Both the position numbers and the translations under genes were made by a program. A stretch of 64,000 nt of DNA from Pseudopithomyces maydicus (Eukaryota; Ascomycota; Dothideomycetes; Pleosporales; Didymosphaeriaceae), in the NCBI GenBank assembly GCA_026873275.1, contig JANTUC010000022.1:248001-312000 (forward strand). The letters are read 5' to 3'. How positions within the stretch are numbered: position 1 is the first letter of the stretch; every line of letters starts with the position of its first letter. Under the pieces are notes generated by a model. The model did not search any database. It saw only the letters and a program-made list of their open reading frames with translations, and had not been told where the DNA came from. This document shows, in pieces, positions 1 through 10,732 of the stretch.

Positions 1-1
1 C

Positions 2-285
2 GAGCTGTGGGTTGCGGTGGATGCTGAAGGGTGTGCGAGTGGGTCGTTGTATCTTGATGAGGGAGATAAGTTGGAGCAGCCGGCTACCAGTGAGATTGAG
101 TTTAGCTATGAGAATGGGGAGTTGAGCATTGGGGGGACGTTCGGATACCAGACGGAGGTGGTGATTTCGAGCGTGGTTGTTTTGGGGGTGGGGCTGGAAA
201 TGGAACCGAGGGCGGATATGCGACTGGAAGTAAGAAGTTGGATGGGCCGATTAGCTTGATGGAGGCGTCGACGTGGAAAGTTTAA
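2..285 (+). CDS. 3' end of GH31 alpha-glucosidase-like gene (partial, apparent frameshift)
   Basis: Only the C-terminal part lies in the window. The frame opens with LWVAVDAEGCASGSLYLDEG, which matches the distal beta-sandwich segment of fungal GH31 alpha-glucosidases (pattern VA-D-G-ASG-LYLD-G). These are usually secreted enzymes releasing glucose from the non-reducing ends of alpha-glucans. In the frame as sequenced the protein stops at 257-259 after an arginine-rich, unconvincing tail. Moving by one base at the G5-T-G4 stretch (184-193) gives a more natural tail containing KKLDGPISL, ending with TAA at 283-285. I therefore take 285 as the likely true end and suspect one missing G. The family call rests on this short segment only. 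Confidence 0.7.
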
Positions 286-488
286 TGTGATGAAGATGTA
301 GGATGATTCGATTGTTTTATGACAAAAATACATGTTACATGATCGGTACGATCCATGCTTTATACAATTCCGGTCCGTGGACTAACAAGTAAGCAAGTAA
401 AACACGATTCGGAATTTGAATATCATCAGCATTCTGAAACAATGACAAAATAAGTTTGATGTCTATTTGTACACGCTTGTCCGAACCT

Positions 489-1349
489 CTACACCCTTCC
501 ACCAGGCGTGCACGGCCCCGGATACCCGGTACCAAACCGCCCGCAAAACTGTCCCCAGAAGAAGTGGAATGGCATAAAGTCAAAGTAATTCGACACAAAT
601 CCAACATACTTCCCAGACCCATCCTTGCAAATATCGTTCCCTTCCTTGATGGAAACACCAATGTGTTTCCTCAACCCAATCATGTCCGATCTATCCAGAG
701 GATACACATGGAGCTGGCACCCGTCTCCATTCAGCTGAAGAGGGAGTTCGAACTCATCTGGAGTACCAGCCATCAACTCATCAGCAAGAGCATTGCACTT
801 CTCGATTTCCGCAGCGCCGACCGTGCCGCCACACGTGAGGCCCTCAACGGGGGTGTCCTCACGGGAGAAGATGTGGTCCGGGTTCGCAGTCATTGATCGC
901 ACGTCCGTCATATGGCGACGCTGAAGCGGCACCAGCGGCGCCGCGACCGAAACCTCATCTCTCTTCTGCGCCTGGTACAGCGGGCTATTGCACTCGACGC
1001 CACCCTGCTGTCCGACGATGCACAGTTCGATCTCGACCTTTACACCGCCGACGTATTCGAAGCCGAGGTCGCAGTGGTTCATGATGTTCGCGAGGGCGTC
1101 TTTGAGGTCTGTGCCCTTGATGGTGAATTCGTTGAAGAGGCCGTTGTCGACGCGGACGCGGCAGTTGCCGGACATCCAGATGGGGCGCGTGTAGTAGACG
1201 TCTGGGTTTACGCCGTTGTCTTTGATGTTGATGCATGCGTCCACGTTGGGGGCTTTGCCCCGCATGCAGTAGGCGGTTTTGTCGATTTGGGCATGGGCGG
1301 TGTTGATGCCTGCGGAGGCGAGGAAAGCGAGGTATGCGATTGAACGCAT
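489..1349 (-). CDS. Secreted cysteine-containing protein, possible internal duplication
   Basis: Intronless frame of 286 codons. I start at the ATG at 1347-1349 because it opens a signal peptide (MRSIAYLAFLASAGINTAHA, cleavage near AHA-Q); the open frame continues upstream for 27 residues of low-complexity sequence unlike a secretion signal. The mature protein has two halves of similar layout: an early CMRG or CGGT, a second Cys about 12 residues on, then GNCRVRV or GDGCQLHV about 40 residues later, followed by NHC or DIC. This suggests an ancient tandem duplication of a disulfide-bonded unit. No enzymatic motif was seen and I do not recognise the family. It converges on the GH31 gene (tail to tail), in the accessory part of the window. 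An extracellular or effector-like role is inference only. Confidence 0.7.
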   Translation of the reverse strand: MRSIAYLAFLASAGINTAHAQIDKTAYCMRGKAPNVDACINIKDNGVNPDVYYTRPIWMSGNCRVRVDNGLFNEFTIKGTDLKDALANIMNHCDLGFEYVGGVKVEIELCIVGQQGGVECNSPLYQAQKRDEVSVAAPLVPLQRRHMTDVRSMTANPDHIFSREDTPVEGLTCGGTVGAAEIEKCNALADELMAGTPDEFELPLQLNGDGCQLHVYPLDRSDMIGLRKHIGVSIKEGNDICKDGSGKYVGFVSNYFDFMPFHFFWGQFCGRFGTGYPGPCTPGGRV

Positions 1350-3879
1350 GATTTGGATGGGCACCGAGGACGGTGTTTGGTTGTTTGGTTGGGTAGTGGG
1401 AGTCACTGAAGATGTGCTACAGTGATGCAAATGTTTGGGAGGTATGCTCTGCTTTAAGTAGTGAAATTGTTAGCACTGATGAACTCTGGTCCTCCTAAGG
1501 TGTTGTGGCAATGACGTCGCCCCTGAAATCATAGTCGCTGTTGAATCATACACAATCCTTTGAGAACTCTAAAAGCCCTGTTCATGTACGGAAAATACCG
1601 TGCTTGTGGACGGACTATCATGCTTGGTATGTTAGTTGTGGCGCACGTTTGGGGGCGTAATGCGTCCTTTCGTGTATTAGCCTTGGCAGTTTGACAGCGA
1701 TAAAAACATAGATTTCAATTATTTCCTAACATCACATCCTAGATAGATGAATGCCATTGGAGGTATGATGGACTGCATGAAAAGTGGAGCATGGTTAGAC
1801 GTATTTTGGTTTGAGCGAATTCGCATCAACTGTGATAAGTAACCATGCAATCCATATCAGACATTCTCGACCATTTCTAGAGCTTTTGGTCCATCAGATA
1901 TTCATTAGAAGAACTAATTCTTGCTACAATCCTTGCTATGATGATCATCGTGGAACACGAGAGTGGCTTCGTATGTACCAGACCAACCAGATTAGTCGTG
2001 AACGCTAAGCTATAACGATAAGCCATTGCGAAGGCCAAGCTGTTCGGACCTTACGCTAAAACATAGCCACGCGAGATATAAAAAACTACGAGATTGCTTC
2101 GTATTATGACGTTTCAAATGCTTCGTTTACACCATGTACTCTGGATCCTATCCCTTATCAGGATGGATCTATGCTCAATGAGGAAACATCTGACATTATC
2201 CTTGACTGGAGAACAACTTAGAGCTTTCTACATAAGAAACGTTTGTGCACTAAGAATTCTAGAACATTTTCCATTTTAAGGCTTCATAGTAATGCCGTGA
2301 CACAACTTGGTAATATGTAAATTAGAACGCCTGACTTGCTCTTCCGGAAAACCTTCCTACGACTTTTTCAATGAAACAGGAGGTCCTCCGGGTGTTTTGT
2401 GGTTGGGTGAATAGCATTTCAAAGCCATGATAACAAACCGCTCCAACTTCACAACCACTACCCCGTAGTGTCGCGCTGTTAAAACTAATCCGGCGTCATT
2501 TCTCCTTTGTGTAAAGCCGCCCTCGTGCATTCTTGGCGCAGTCTGTAATTCAGCAAGGATCGAAACAGTTTTTTCTAAATTTGCCGCTTGAAGAACAGTT
2601 GTTGGTGTGTGCATGGAAAGGCACCTTGATAAAAGCGAGAGAACTCGCCAAAACATTTGATGGAACCAATCGAGAATGTGTTTAAGTTGTTGTCTAAACT
2701 TCTTCAGTCCATCTTTGTTTCGCAATCCTTCGAGCACAGTTTACCTCCCAGGTCATTAAAGGTAGTCAAACTGCAATTAAAGCCAGACGATTTCCTCGCT
2801 ATGCGTCGCGAAGTGTTATAGTATCTACCTTAGAAGCGGTGAAATGTATTGGCTTTTAGTAATAAACAAGACGAAACTATTCTCGAGGCTACCTACTCAA
2901 GACATTCGAAAGGCCGTTGATCTAAGTATGCAAGCTCTTGCGCACAGCTTACGCTTTAGTTTTACTGCTAGCAATGTCGGCATTGTGGCGTGTTCTGTCT
3001 CCGAATACTATCTTCCTAATCTAGCATGCGACAATAGAGTTGTGATTTTAGTCGGGGGACATATTTCAGCAAAGTTGGTAGACTAAAGAAGATCGAACAG
3101 GTATTGAGAGCTCTGCACCAATAGTGCATAACATAGGACGACCGGTATTTTCTCATGCACTGTGAGACATTGGCTTTGTTTGTTATTGATATGTGCGCAA
3201 TTCATGAATCACACTCATTGAAGAAATTTTATTGAACCGTTGCATTCTACTCTTCTCGTAGTTAAATTCTTTTCTCTTCACACTCCGCCCACAAACTTTT
3301 CTACCGCTCCCACACCCCACCATACCCCACCGTCAATCCGCGCGTCCAACCTCGCTCCGTAAGAAAAACGCGCCGCGTGGTGCGGGTAATGATATTAGCG
3401 CGCTGCGAAGTGGCGTTGACATTTCGAGGTTTATTGAACGGGGATAAACAGAAATTTGAGATTTGATCTATCCGACTCCTCTGTGTCGACGAGCTGGTTT
3501 GAACAGGTTCTCTTCGAGCATTCGTAGGATGGCGGGTTCTAGGGAGACACATAATAGAGATATGATGGTGCGCTTGGATTTCGGGGTTGGCATGTGGTGT
3601 GTAGTTGACAGAGAGAATGGAGTTGATGAGATTTGCGAGATGTTTTTCTGGTCTTTTGATGAGTTGATTTGATTGTGTCCAAAGGCAGGTGGAATGCCAT
3701 ATATACACGTTTCTCGATGATGAAGTTACACACGGCCGAGGAATGCGTCGAGGTTGCACAATCGCAAGACTTCCTCTTCTGGGCACTGCCGGTGATTGTG
3801 ACAGCGAATGTAACTTTTACCCCTCTTTCGTGAGGACGTTTGTGTCGTACCTGCTTGACGTGATCTATTATCGACTTTG
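1350..3879. other. Gene-poor spacer, A/T-leaning
   Basis: Short open frames of 60-160 codons occur on both strands, but none shows a recognisable domain, a signal peptide or a coherent splice pattern. I see no terminal repeats or transposase motifs. It may hold decayed sequence, but nothing can be named. Confidence 0.5.
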
Positions 3880-4946
3880 CTATCCAAGGCGCCGATAAAG
3901 ATGCAATTGATACCTCATGTTTTCTAGCTCGATGGGATATCTCAGCCCTTCGCCGAGTCTAAACCACGAGCTTTCTTCCTCTTTAACTTTCTCCCATTTT
4001 GCTTCTTCAACCACGCCTTTTGCTCCCGTGCTCAGCAGAGTGTGGTCCAATAGCCACTGCATCGGATACTTCTTCTCCGCACCATTCAAGCTGACAGAGG
4101 AATAACTTCCCGGGCTATCCACGACGAGAAGACGCGCCCCGGGCGCAAGGCAGGTTGTTAGGTTGAGCAAAAACTTCTGTGTGAGTGACAACGAAGCGGT
4201 ATAGAGTTCGTTAAGAGTAAACATCAGTGTCACGAGATTTGCACCCTGCACAATCTTCTCCAAATTAGGGACTTCCAGGTTGAGTACATCGTGTTGGTGA
4301 AACGCTACGCTGAACCTGGCCTCGTCTGTCAAAGCCTCGTTCGCGGCCTGCAGGGTTGCAGACGCATATTTTGACAGTGGCGGTGCGGTTACGGTACCCG
4401 TATGTAGCGCCGCGACGACACGCTCCCAATCTGCGATGTCGATAGCTGAAATACGCATAGCAGTGTCTGATGAGCCCGCCGACTCGAGCATCTTCATCAA
4501 ACCAGCCAAAGCAACAATTTCAGCACCGGCACCGCCGCCAAGACACGCGACGGACCAGGTTGCGGGCCCGGATCCCGTCTCTTTACTGGCGCATCGAAGT
4601 GGCTCCAGCTGTAGCTCATCTTTCAGATCATGGAAGATCTGGAGGTAGCAGAGTGCTCGGCTGGGGCTCCAGCGAAGGGCATACGCTTCAAGGTATGACT
4701 GTTTTCCAAAGGCGGTGGCGAAGTCGCGGTTATAGAGATGACCTTTGACCTCTTGAAGGAGGGGTTTTAGATCTGAAGATATTCTTTCTGGAAAAGCGTT
4801 TTTGAAGATGTTCAAGAGAAGTTGTTGGAGGTCGGGGGAAGTGATGACGTTGGGGCATCGTGGGATGAAGATAGTTTCCCTTGGTTTGGTTTAGAAGATG
4901 TCTTTTTAGTGGGCTTATTTTTAGGTTTGGGTTTTGGTGGCGCCAT
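3880..4946 (-). CDS. BMT6: 25S rRNA (uridine-N3) methyltransferase BMT6-like, one apparent N-terminal frameshift
   Basis: SAM-dependent methyltransferase of the Bmt6 family (Pfam PF11312), which methylates a uridine N3 in the large-subunit rRNA in the nucleolus. Seen in the sequence: the SAM-binding glycine loop CLGGGAGAEIVAL, the family segment LVTLMFTLNELYT, then LLVVDSPGSYSSV and PMQWLLDHTLL near the C-terminus. The main frame covers 3880-4815 but lacks an ATG. A lysine-rich start (MAPPKPKPKNKPTKK, ATG at 4944-4946) lies in another frame and runs into LPPDLQQLLLNIFKNAF if one base is added at the G5 run 4834-4838. This gives a protein of about 355 residues with the expected basic N-terminus. 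The break is probably a base-calling loss. No intron donor lies between the two frames. Confidence 0.88.
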
Positions 4947-6300
4947 GAATTTTGGTTTGGTTGGAGGAGGATTGTGCTGGTGTGCGGGTGCTGGTGTTGG
5001 AAAGGTGAAGGAAGGTTGAATTAGTATTGATACGGAACGGTCCGCGCTTTAAGCGAAATTGTCTAGTGTGGACCGGAATATATCCGAGCAGTTTTGAGAC
5101 GATAATAAGTTATCGCTCCGGATTTAGCCTGCTAATTGGCTGAGATATTGGCTGTTACAATACTTCTTTTGATAGGATCATAGATTAGATTCTGTTGCAG
5201 AAGGAGAAGAGGATTCGCAATTTGCCGAGAAATTCTGTAGCGGTATGCTTATATCACATGATATTGCCTTATCACATGGGATACCTAATTAGGGTTAGCG
5301 CTCATGTTGCGATAACACTTGTGAATCTGAGGGGAAACTTGCTGATCTATTCTACGGTCGTTCCCTTTGATAACTACTACCTTCACGTTATGCAATTTAT
5401 CCATGCGTAAAAGGATTCAATAGGAGTTTTGGATCATCCAGCACACGCAGTTTCGAGAGAGCACTGCTGCCTGTCACTTGATTTCACAGAAAATCGACAT
5501 CTCAAATCCTGGCTCTCGGCCATATGCTTTCCATCTGGTTTTACTATATCCACCCTCGCACTCTCAGGGACCTTCTCGTGTCCTCGTTCCAACTGACTTC
5601 GACCAACCTCACGCCTCGCTCACATTTGAGGATAGAACGATTGTTGAGTATGGTGGTTGGTGTTATGATTATCTTGGCGTGGGAGCAGCTGCAGTGCACG
5701 GACTACGGATGTTCGTACTTTTCCCATCGCCGAGGGTTCCGTTGCCCTGCATTCGCACCAGCTCCAGAAACGTTTATCAAGATTCCTCGACAACACACAA
5801 AATCCTTTGCAACCGCACCATAGGAATGGTGTAGCATAAGCGGGTCGGCATCGTCCTGCTAGCGTCATCGAGTCGTTCATCTGCTTATGACAACAAGTCG
5901 CGAATGTACGAACGATGCTTGAGCAGAAACAACTACAAATGTCGCTGTGGTAAATCCGCACAATATATCATTCTCTTGAACCCCTGCAATTTAGTTGAAT
6001 AGAGGGAATAGGAATTAAAGACTGATAAAATCACGGATAGCGAAGTGCTCTGGTATCTTTAGAGTTGAACATGATATCATCTACGTGCCACCTGCATCTA
6101 ATGTTAAACTTTAATATCGAGCAATCGCGTGCTCTCCACTAAAGTTTGGAATAGCTCTTTCATTCTCTCGCAAATTGCCTTAAGACTACTAGAACAACTG
6201 CAGCAAATAACTTGCAACACCCTGAAGGGACCTCGAGCCTGTAAAACCGTAATACAAGATATAGGGAACGCGCACACCCAACTCTCACACATCCAACCAC
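4947..6300. other. Intergenic, no supported gene
   Basis: About 1.35 kb without a coding frame that resembles a protein family. Short frames at 5478-5834 overlap one another on both strands and look like chance. Confidence 0.5.
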
Positions 6301-6531
6301 TTAACGTCGCCTGACTGCCCAAACAATAACGCAAATCACTACGATGGCCAAGAGCACTCCTATGCTGGGCAAGATGTAATAACGAAGCACTCGAGATCTT
6401 GAGCCGTAACGCCATTCGTCATCCACATTGCCCATGCTCCACCAAAGGCTTCTCTTTCCTCCCTTCAAGACCGGTACTGGGGCCGGCTTTGGCGTTACGA
6501 AGCCATCTGATGCGGTGGAATGGGCCGCCAT
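6301..6531 (-). CDS. Small single-pass membrane protein, hypothetical
   Basis: A frame of 76 residues from ATG 6529-6531. The first 45 residues are polar (KGGKRSLWWSMGNVDDEW); residues 48-73 are strongly hydrophobic (YYILPSIGVLLAIVVICVIV), and the protein ends in AVRRR. This is the layout of a tail-anchored or type I membrane protein. The same frame stays open upstream for 27 codons and includes FLAIFLLLSPIAP just after a TTTTCTAG that looks like a 3' splice site. A first exon with a signal sequence may therefore exist, but the only upstream ATG (near 6649) would need a 31-nt intron, which is too short to trust. Family not recognised. Confidence 0.45.
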   Translation of the reverse strand: MAAHSTASDGFVTPKPAPVPVLKGGKRSLWWSMGNVDDEWRYGSRSRVLRYYILPSIGVLLAIVVICVIVWAVRRR

Positions 6532-7595
6532 ATCCGGACGCAGTGGGTTCTGTTGACTTCGATTAATGGAAGGTGCAATAGGTGAAAGCAGCAGGAAGAT
6601 GGCTAGAAAATATCAGCCTCTGAGAAAAGTTACGTGAATTTTGAAGCATACTTATGGTTGTCCGACCCCTTTTTCAGAGCAGAGGTGGGCGTGGATGTAT
6701 ATTTCGAATGTCTCGCGTTGAGCTATGGTCGTCTAAGTAGCTGAATCTCGTCGAATGTCGCTTTGATGGATTACCTGGGGCGGTTTCCAAAGTTAATGTA
6801 TAATTGCGCAGTTTATACTGTCTGGGTTCTTGGTGGGAATATTTCAGAAAGGCTTGGGGTGTTCTACTAAACTACACCCAGCGTGGCTGAGACGACGTTG
6901 TTTATCCGTTGCATTTTACAGCGAAGGAACACTGTAAGACTTATCTTCTACGCTATCAACCCGAAACCGACGGTATGCAGGAACGGACTCAGCCCGAAGC
7001 TGACGGTAAGCAGGAACGCAGCGTTAAGGAATGCGGTGTAGAGAAACACGACTTTGTTCATGAATCAAGGGTTGCCTTCACACTGTTTGAACGACTGGAT
7101 TACCTATGCTCAGCGTTGCTATCATGGGCGTATATATGAACGGAGATGCGATAAGGCCTTCGGTCTCGATGTACTCTGTACTCGTACGTCATCTGGGTGA
7201 CCTGCTTTAATATTATACTCAGATCACAACCATTGTATTGTTTTTTCCTGTCTTTAATCGTGTAGAATATGCTGTAATAATCCGAATAATAAGAATCGAC
7301 GTTGTGAATTTACATAACGGAGGTAATGTAATGAAGTTCTAAGTTATGAAATCTTCATGTTACCAATCTACTAGTTTCCAACGGTCGGTGGCGTCGCTTC
7401 CCATGCTAAACACAAAGCCAGAATGCCAAATGCAGCAAAGAGTATGGTTAGATACCAGCCCTGGGACTCTACATCAGCTCAACTACGAGATTGCTTAATG
7501 CGCCACGTACTCGATCTAGGCAATATGCATACGGCTGTAGTTGCGCATTGAATTCAGATTGCTTAGCAGGATCCCTTGACCCAATAGCATTTTCC
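6532..7595. other. Spacer with a short imperfect direct repeat
   Basis: No supported gene. At about 6957-7022 a roughly 33-bp unit (CCCGAAACCGACGGTATGCA and its continuation) occurs twice in diverged form; translated, the copies read QPETDGMQER and QPEADGKQER. No signal or membrane features were seen around it. Confidence 0.4.
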
Positions 7596-8180
7596 TCAAG
7601 ACCTTCGAAGGCTTACACCTTTCATGAAAAAGAAGATATGTACAACCAATAGCGTGTACAGTACCCAAGGGTACTCTCGAGCTACTATACTAAACCGCCC
7701 TACGTACGGTACATGACCCCATACCAAGCCCACAATCTCCTCACGTCGCACAAATAATCTCCCCTCAGGGTATAGAATGGTATCATCTACTTCGTTGTTA
7801 TCCCCTTTTGTAAGGATCTGCTGCCTAGAAGCCCAGTCAGCGTTGTCTTCTTAGAGCCTCAAGCCAACTCACTCGATTTTAGAGCCATCTTGCGATGTAT
7901 TATTTGTGACCTTCACCGCCCTATGTACCATAGGCAGCGGACGACCTTGAAACCACACAACTGGTATGTCCCCAACTTGGACACTGTGTCGACGATTCGA
8001 GAGGAGGATGACATCGCCCCGATAGAAGGTAGGTTCCATAGATTCAGAGGAAACAACGAAGATGGGATAGGAGCAGTTTGTCAGTTGTCGTAGACTTGTC
8101 CAGAAAATGAAAATAGCGGCAGCTGCACTGATGGCTGGGAGAATGTGTCTCATCTGGCGGAATGCATTTGAAATCCGCAT
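7596..8180 (-). CDS. SEC11-like signal peptidase catalytic subunit (divergent paralogue)
   Basis: Two exons: 7873-8180 and 7596-7824, intron 48 nt (GTGAGT...CTAG); phase 2 joins ATC-GA to G-CAG and restores the frame. The product has 178 residues, close to the usual length of Sec11. It has an N-terminal membrane anchor (ISAAAAIFIFW), then SSESMEPTFYRGDVI with the catalytic serine, MVHRAV with the catalytic histidine, LTKGDNNEVDDT with the essential aspartate, and a C-terminal hydrophobic end (LYTLLVVHIFFF). Sec11 enzymes cleave signal peptides in the ER membrane. The serine box differs from the common LSGSMEPAFQRGD, so this is probably a second, divergent copy rather than the essential housekeeping gene, and its substrates are unknown. 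It sits in an A/T-rich accessory region next to an AT island. Confidence 0.9.
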
Positions 8181-8969
8181 GGTGCGAATCAGGGAAAGAT
8201 AATTGAGGGGGAAGATACATCTAAATAAAAATTTAAAAGATATTTTTGAGCCTTATGAAAATAAAGCTTAGGTAAAAAATACAGTGAAGTTCTAGAAGTA
8301 CCTTAGAGGGATAAGATAGTATTTATTACAGTATCTAATTATATTAAATCTATTATCTATCTAAATAACCACTTATACAATTGAATAAATTTTATATATA
8401 TACTTTGTAACTAATTAAATAATCGCTCGTTGTATCAGTTATTAGAACTTTCCGGAATCTGTGGGTCTCGATTAAGCTTACCTAAGTTTAGGATGCGTGA
8501 ACTTCCTATTTGAGAAACGTCGCATATTAGCTGTTTTCATGAATATTATTAACACCTAGTAATCTAACGTCTTCCAACCACAACTATAGCAATATTCCTC
8601 GTGCGGAACCCCGAAGCTGATGATACGATCAGATGAGCCAGTCAATGTCCACAATATTCTGGAGGACTGTAATTATACCCCTAGATAAGCTCCGTTCCGC
8701 TTTGCATCTCTAGACACGTCTTTGCTACCTATTTATAACTCTTCACTTCTCGAATTCACCACCTTATGCCGGCATAAAGCTAGCTGCGTGTCTTTACAAC
8801 CTATTCTAGAGTTCCACTCGGGACTCCAGCTGTCTATTACAGGGTATTGCGGTTGTCTCGGAGAGCCACGATGTGTTTTTAGAATAGCACGAACGAGTCT
8901 GGCCTTGTTGTGGGTTGAAACCACTCTGTCAGCATTTGAAGACGCTTGTACGCGAGCAGCTCCAAGGGA
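8181..8969. repeat. Spacer with AT-rich island (RIP-like composition)
   Basis: Bases about 8215-8430 are almost entirely A/T with many TpA steps, clearly unlike the flanks. Such blocks are typical of repeat DNA mutated by RIP in ascomycetes. No repeat boundary, terminal repeat or protein relic can be recognised. Confidence 0.45.
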
Positions 8970-9175
8970 TGGAAATATATAAGTGAGTCTTCTCAGCTCT
9001 TTTCCTTCGAGTCAGAATCCAGCACATCACCTTCGTTCAAAATTCTTTCCTTCACTCCAAGTTTTTGATTCTTTCACTCATTTACTTTATTTGTTCTTTT
9101 TTCCGCTTCACCCTTCGCCTTTCCCCTACGATACATTCCGAAAGCATCTGTAAAGTCGACACGACTCTGATCAAC
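8970..9175 (+). promoter_or_regulatory. Probable promoter and leader of the small secreted protein gene
   Basis: A TATA-like AAATATATAAG at about 8972-8982 is followed by C/T-rich stretches (CTTCTCAGCTCTTTTCCTTC, CCTTCGTTCAAAATTCTTTC), common near fungal transcription starts. The ATG follows about 195 bases later, after ATCAAC. Confidence 0.45.
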
Positions 9176-9686
9176 ATGAAGTCCTTCATCGCAGCATCAG
9201 CTTTGGTGGCCATTGCCCTTATTCCTTCCTGTCCTGCTCCGCCCGCTTTCATTCCCTCAATGATCGCCGGCGTTGTTGGAACTGTTGGCTCAACCTTCAC
9301 CGAGATAGCCCTTCAGGCTCCTGGGAACCGCCGAAGTCTTAACAGACACGATCGACGCCAGATCACCTTGCCTCCAGGTGTTTCTCAGCACTCCCTGGAT
9401 GAATGCACGGCTTCCATGGCTGGCAAGACCATCGCCGTGACCGATAAAGGTGCCAATTGTAAGTTTCGAGACTACGGATTTGTCAGCTGTCTAACATGAT
9501 ACGTCAATTACAGCGTTTGTTCTTGAAGGGGTTCCTGCTCCCTGCATGAACTTGGCAACACTCTTTTCTGGGAGTCAATCCCACCCAGTTCCTTGTGGCA
9601 GTGCCTGTCTTACCTACGATAAGTTGAACAATAGTGATGCTCAGCTCCTCCGGGGAACAATCAGCCAATTGAAGAAGGCAACCTAG
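9176..9686 (+). CDS. Small secreted cysteine protein (effector-like), unknown family
   Basis: Two exons, 9176-9458 and 9514-9686, with a 55-nt GTAAGT...TTACAG intron in phase 1. The product has 151 residues and starts with a signal peptide (MKSFIAASALVAIALIPSCP). It continues into a basic stretch, NRRSLNRHDRRQ, that could be a processing site, then a cysteine region with DECTASM, APCMNL and VPCGSAC. The retained-intron reading stops quickly, so the splice is well supported. No domain was recognised. The size, secretion signal, cysteine content, A/T-rich surroundings and a TATA box about 195 bases upstream fit a small secreted protein made on demand; an effector role is inference. The C-terminal half (GTISQLKKAT at the end) looks helical. 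Confidence 0.75.
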
Positions 9687-10732
9687 GGTATTTATTTTAA
9701 GGTTGCGCGCTATGCACAAGCGCTGTCATCGCACCGTACTCAATGTGGCTTTCCAGTAGCCGAACGTTCCTTTTTTTGACTGTCTTTACTTCGTAACCGT
9801 GTTTGTTTTTCGCGTTGCTTTAGTGGTTTGTTGGTTTTATATTCGATAGATTTCGTTTGTTCGCTGATTGCTAGCGTACAACTAGCACTGGGTAATTGAA
9901 AAACCTAGTATGTACGTACAGTGATTCTTCTCACTATTCGGGATTAATTAGCTTTTTCCGAATTTGCAACATTGTGTCTCGTCCTTGCTGTATATCTAGG
10001 TGATAGCAATGTGAAACCTCAATGTTAATGCATAATTCAATTTAGGCAGGACGATTAGTCAGGAGGATAGGCCGGCCATCTATTTGACGTGAAGAGAGTG
10101 TGCAAAAATGGTAGACACGAGCAAGTTAGACTACTAGTAGCTGATAATAAGTGTGCAGCAAGTGAGACGTGTATCAATATATAGTTTATGTTATTTGAGT
10201 TTACTAAATTTAGAATTGCTTATAATTATCTTGCAACTCAGATCGCAAAGATAGCACAGTAGTCGCGACTTAATGCAGTTTCTTACAGTACGCATATAGG
10301 ATACAGCAGACTTGGAATGAATCTATATCTTAGGAGTGTATTCTTATGTTCCTATAATTATGACTTTTAACTTTTCAAATTATCCACGTGGGCTGCCTTA
10401 TAAACTACTAGTATATATATACATTTTGTCCCGGAAGCGCAAGCTATTAAACACTTATGAGACACTGCTACGTGTAAGAGTGAAAAGAGAACGATAGTCA
10501 GCAAGTAAGAAGGATGGTACTCCTAGTAAATTATAAGCTTTGATTTGGAAACTCACTGGGTGAGCGCTTATCCGGTGATGGCACAGTGAAAACGGAGATT
10601 CCGCCCAAACATGTAAGCCCGTGTGTGCCGTACGCGTACGTAATCTTTATTTTAAGTTCCCGCAGAGAAGAGAGGGGTGAGATTAGTCAATCTCCTCGCC
10701 ATACATAGAGCCACATATATAACTACGGAAAT
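9687..10732. other. A/T-leaning spacer
   Basis: No supported gene. Runs such as TAGTATATATATACATT near 10408-10424 and several stop-rich stretches. Possible upstream control region of the acyltransferase gene (TATATAACTACGG about 20 bases before its ATG). Confidence 0.4.

Noticed and set aside
1811..3086. Short frames of 60-126 codons on both strands
   Set aside because: No motif, no signal peptide, no splice pattern; expected by chance in A/T-leaning DNA.
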